DNA of 6,303 nucleotides from NCBI GenBank assembly GCA_944332375.1, contig CALVJU010000098.1:1-6303 (forward strand). The letters are read 5' to 3'. Below, in pieces: positions 5,708 to 6,303 of the stretch. A model generated the notes under the pieces. It was given only the letters and a program-made list of their open reading frames with translations. It ran no database searches and was not told the DNA's origin. This DNA is from an uncultured Bacilli bacterium. GTDB taxonomy: Bacteria; Bacillota_I; Bacilli_A; RF39; UBA660. The translations under genes and the position numbers were made by a program. Every line of letters starts with the position of its first letter. Positions within the stretch are counted from its first letter, which is position 1.

Positions 5708-6303
5708 TATCTTTTCATCATTCCATTTTTCAATAATTCTAATTTTCTTTGGTATGAAGATATCATCTCTTCTTTCGTATCTTCCCTTACAAAAGAGTGT
5801 ACTAAGGTATGCAAGGTCATACCAAACAATAAACCAACCATTTCTTCTAAATCGCCTCTTGTTTCCACATTGAGTTTTTTTGTATCAATTTGACTTAAAA
5901 ACTGTTCATGTTCACTTTCCATCTCTTGAACTTTACTTTTTGTAGGAAACAGCCTCTTCTCTGATCGACTATTAATATCTGTAAATACTCTTTTAAAGAA
6001 AGATTTTCGATTTTTGTTTAAACAATATTCTACAATTTGTTCGAAAAGTCTTTCAAAAGTACGGAACAAATCTCCATGTTCTTCTGCCAAAATAGACAGT
6101 AAATTTTCTTTGAAGTGCATGCGAAATTGTTCTAACAAGTAGAAATATAAATCTTCCTTGTCTTGAAAATACATATAAAAGCTACCTCTAGAAATGGATG
6201 CTTCTTTAATAATCTGATTAATAGATGCATTTTCAAAAGAAACTTTGGTAAATTCCTTTAAGGCTGCTTTAATCACAGTATCTTGTTTTTCTTTCGGAAG
6301 ATG
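5707..6303 (-). CDS. TetR-family transcriptional regulator (N-terminus cut by right edge)
   Basis: 198 residues are visible and the frame is open to the right edge. It starts in HLPKEKQDTVIKAALKEF, which matches the NLPEEKR..II.AAL.EF opening common in Firmicutes TetR proteins. Only about five to ten residues should therefore be missing. The helix-turn-helix covers roughly visible residues 26-46, with ISRGSFYMYF as recognition helix and following turn, then the typical KEDLY. The rest is helical with no other obvious domain, as expected of a ligand-binding and dimerisation region. A GTG at 6276 could be read as a start, but it would remove conserved helix 1 residues. The gene is the first visible gene of the ABC exporter operon. 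By analogy with TetR-type efflux repressors it probably represses this operon until a ligand binds. Its operator and promoter lie off-window, so autoregulation is inference. Confidence 0.92.
   Translation of the reverse strand, partial: HLPKEKQDTVIKAALKEFTKVSFENASINQIIKEASISRGSFYMYFQDKEDLYFYLLEQFRMHFKENLLSILAEEHGDLFRTFERLFEQIVEYCLNKNRKSFFKRVFTDINSRSEKRLFPTKSKVQEMESEHEQFLSQIDTKKLNVETRGDLEEMVGLLFGMTLHTLVHSFVREDTKEEMISSYQRKLELLKNGMMKR

Noticed and set aside
4444..5873. Plus-strand frames 4444-4632, 5536-5736 and 5670-5873
   Set aside because: All are antisense to the first ABC gene or the TetR gene and show no protein features of their own.
6274..6276. GTG as the start of the TetR gene
   Set aside because: The frame continues to the window edge and encodes the conserved LPKEKQ lead-in of TetR proteins, so the true start is beyond the edge.

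Overview
The window is AT-rich DNA that looks like a low-GC Firmicutes chromosome. The coding bias is AT-rich, the Shine-Dalgarno sites are strong AAGGAGG types, the promoters are sigma-A-like with extended -10 elements, and the intrinsic terminators end in short U-runs. The standard bacterial code fits: Trp is TGG and the visible stops are TAA or TAG. The protein style (Asn/Pro/Gln/Met-rich cytoplasmic tails on single-pass membrane proteins) would suit an Erysipelotrichia- or Clostridia-like gut bacterium, but that placement is inference. Every gene I support lies on the minus strand, so reading order is from right to left.

Right part (1664-6303): an efflux operon. It begins with a TetR-family regulator whose first few codons and promoter lie beyond the right edge. 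Sixteen bases later come two half-size ABC exporter genes whose ends overlap by 11 bases. Each ABC protein has six membrane helices and one ATPase domain, and the two are complementary. The first (746 aa) lacks the catalytic Glu and the switch His but keeps a good signature motif. The second (598 aa) has intact Walker B/Glu and His but an altered signature (VSQGQ). Together they would form one canonical and one degenerate ATP site, as in heterodimeric exporters of the BmrCD/LmrCD/TM287-288 type. The first subunit also carries a roughly 185-residue Met-rich acidic extracellular insertion between helices 1 and 2. The operon ends in an intrinsic terminator whose stem contains the stop codon of the second ABC gene.

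Left part (1-1640): two separately transcribed genes of unknown function, each with its own extended -10 promoter placed directly at the preceding terminator. The first (854-1585) encodes a 243-residue single-pass membrane protein with a Gln/Met/Pro-rich cytoplasmic N-terminus, a Ser/Thr/Pro linker and an extracellular domain with two cysteines. The second (1-724, cut by the left edge) encodes at least 241 residues of Asn/Pro/Gln/Gly/Met-rich low-complexity protein with no Lys, Arg, Tyr or Cys. It may be the disordered N-terminal part of a protein built like its neighbour.

I see no RNA genes, CRISPR array, insertion sequence or phage genes. The clearest points for follow-up are the charge-skewed low-complexity protein, the uncharacterised extracellular domain beside it, the Met-rich exporter insertion, and the promoter/terminator overlaps.
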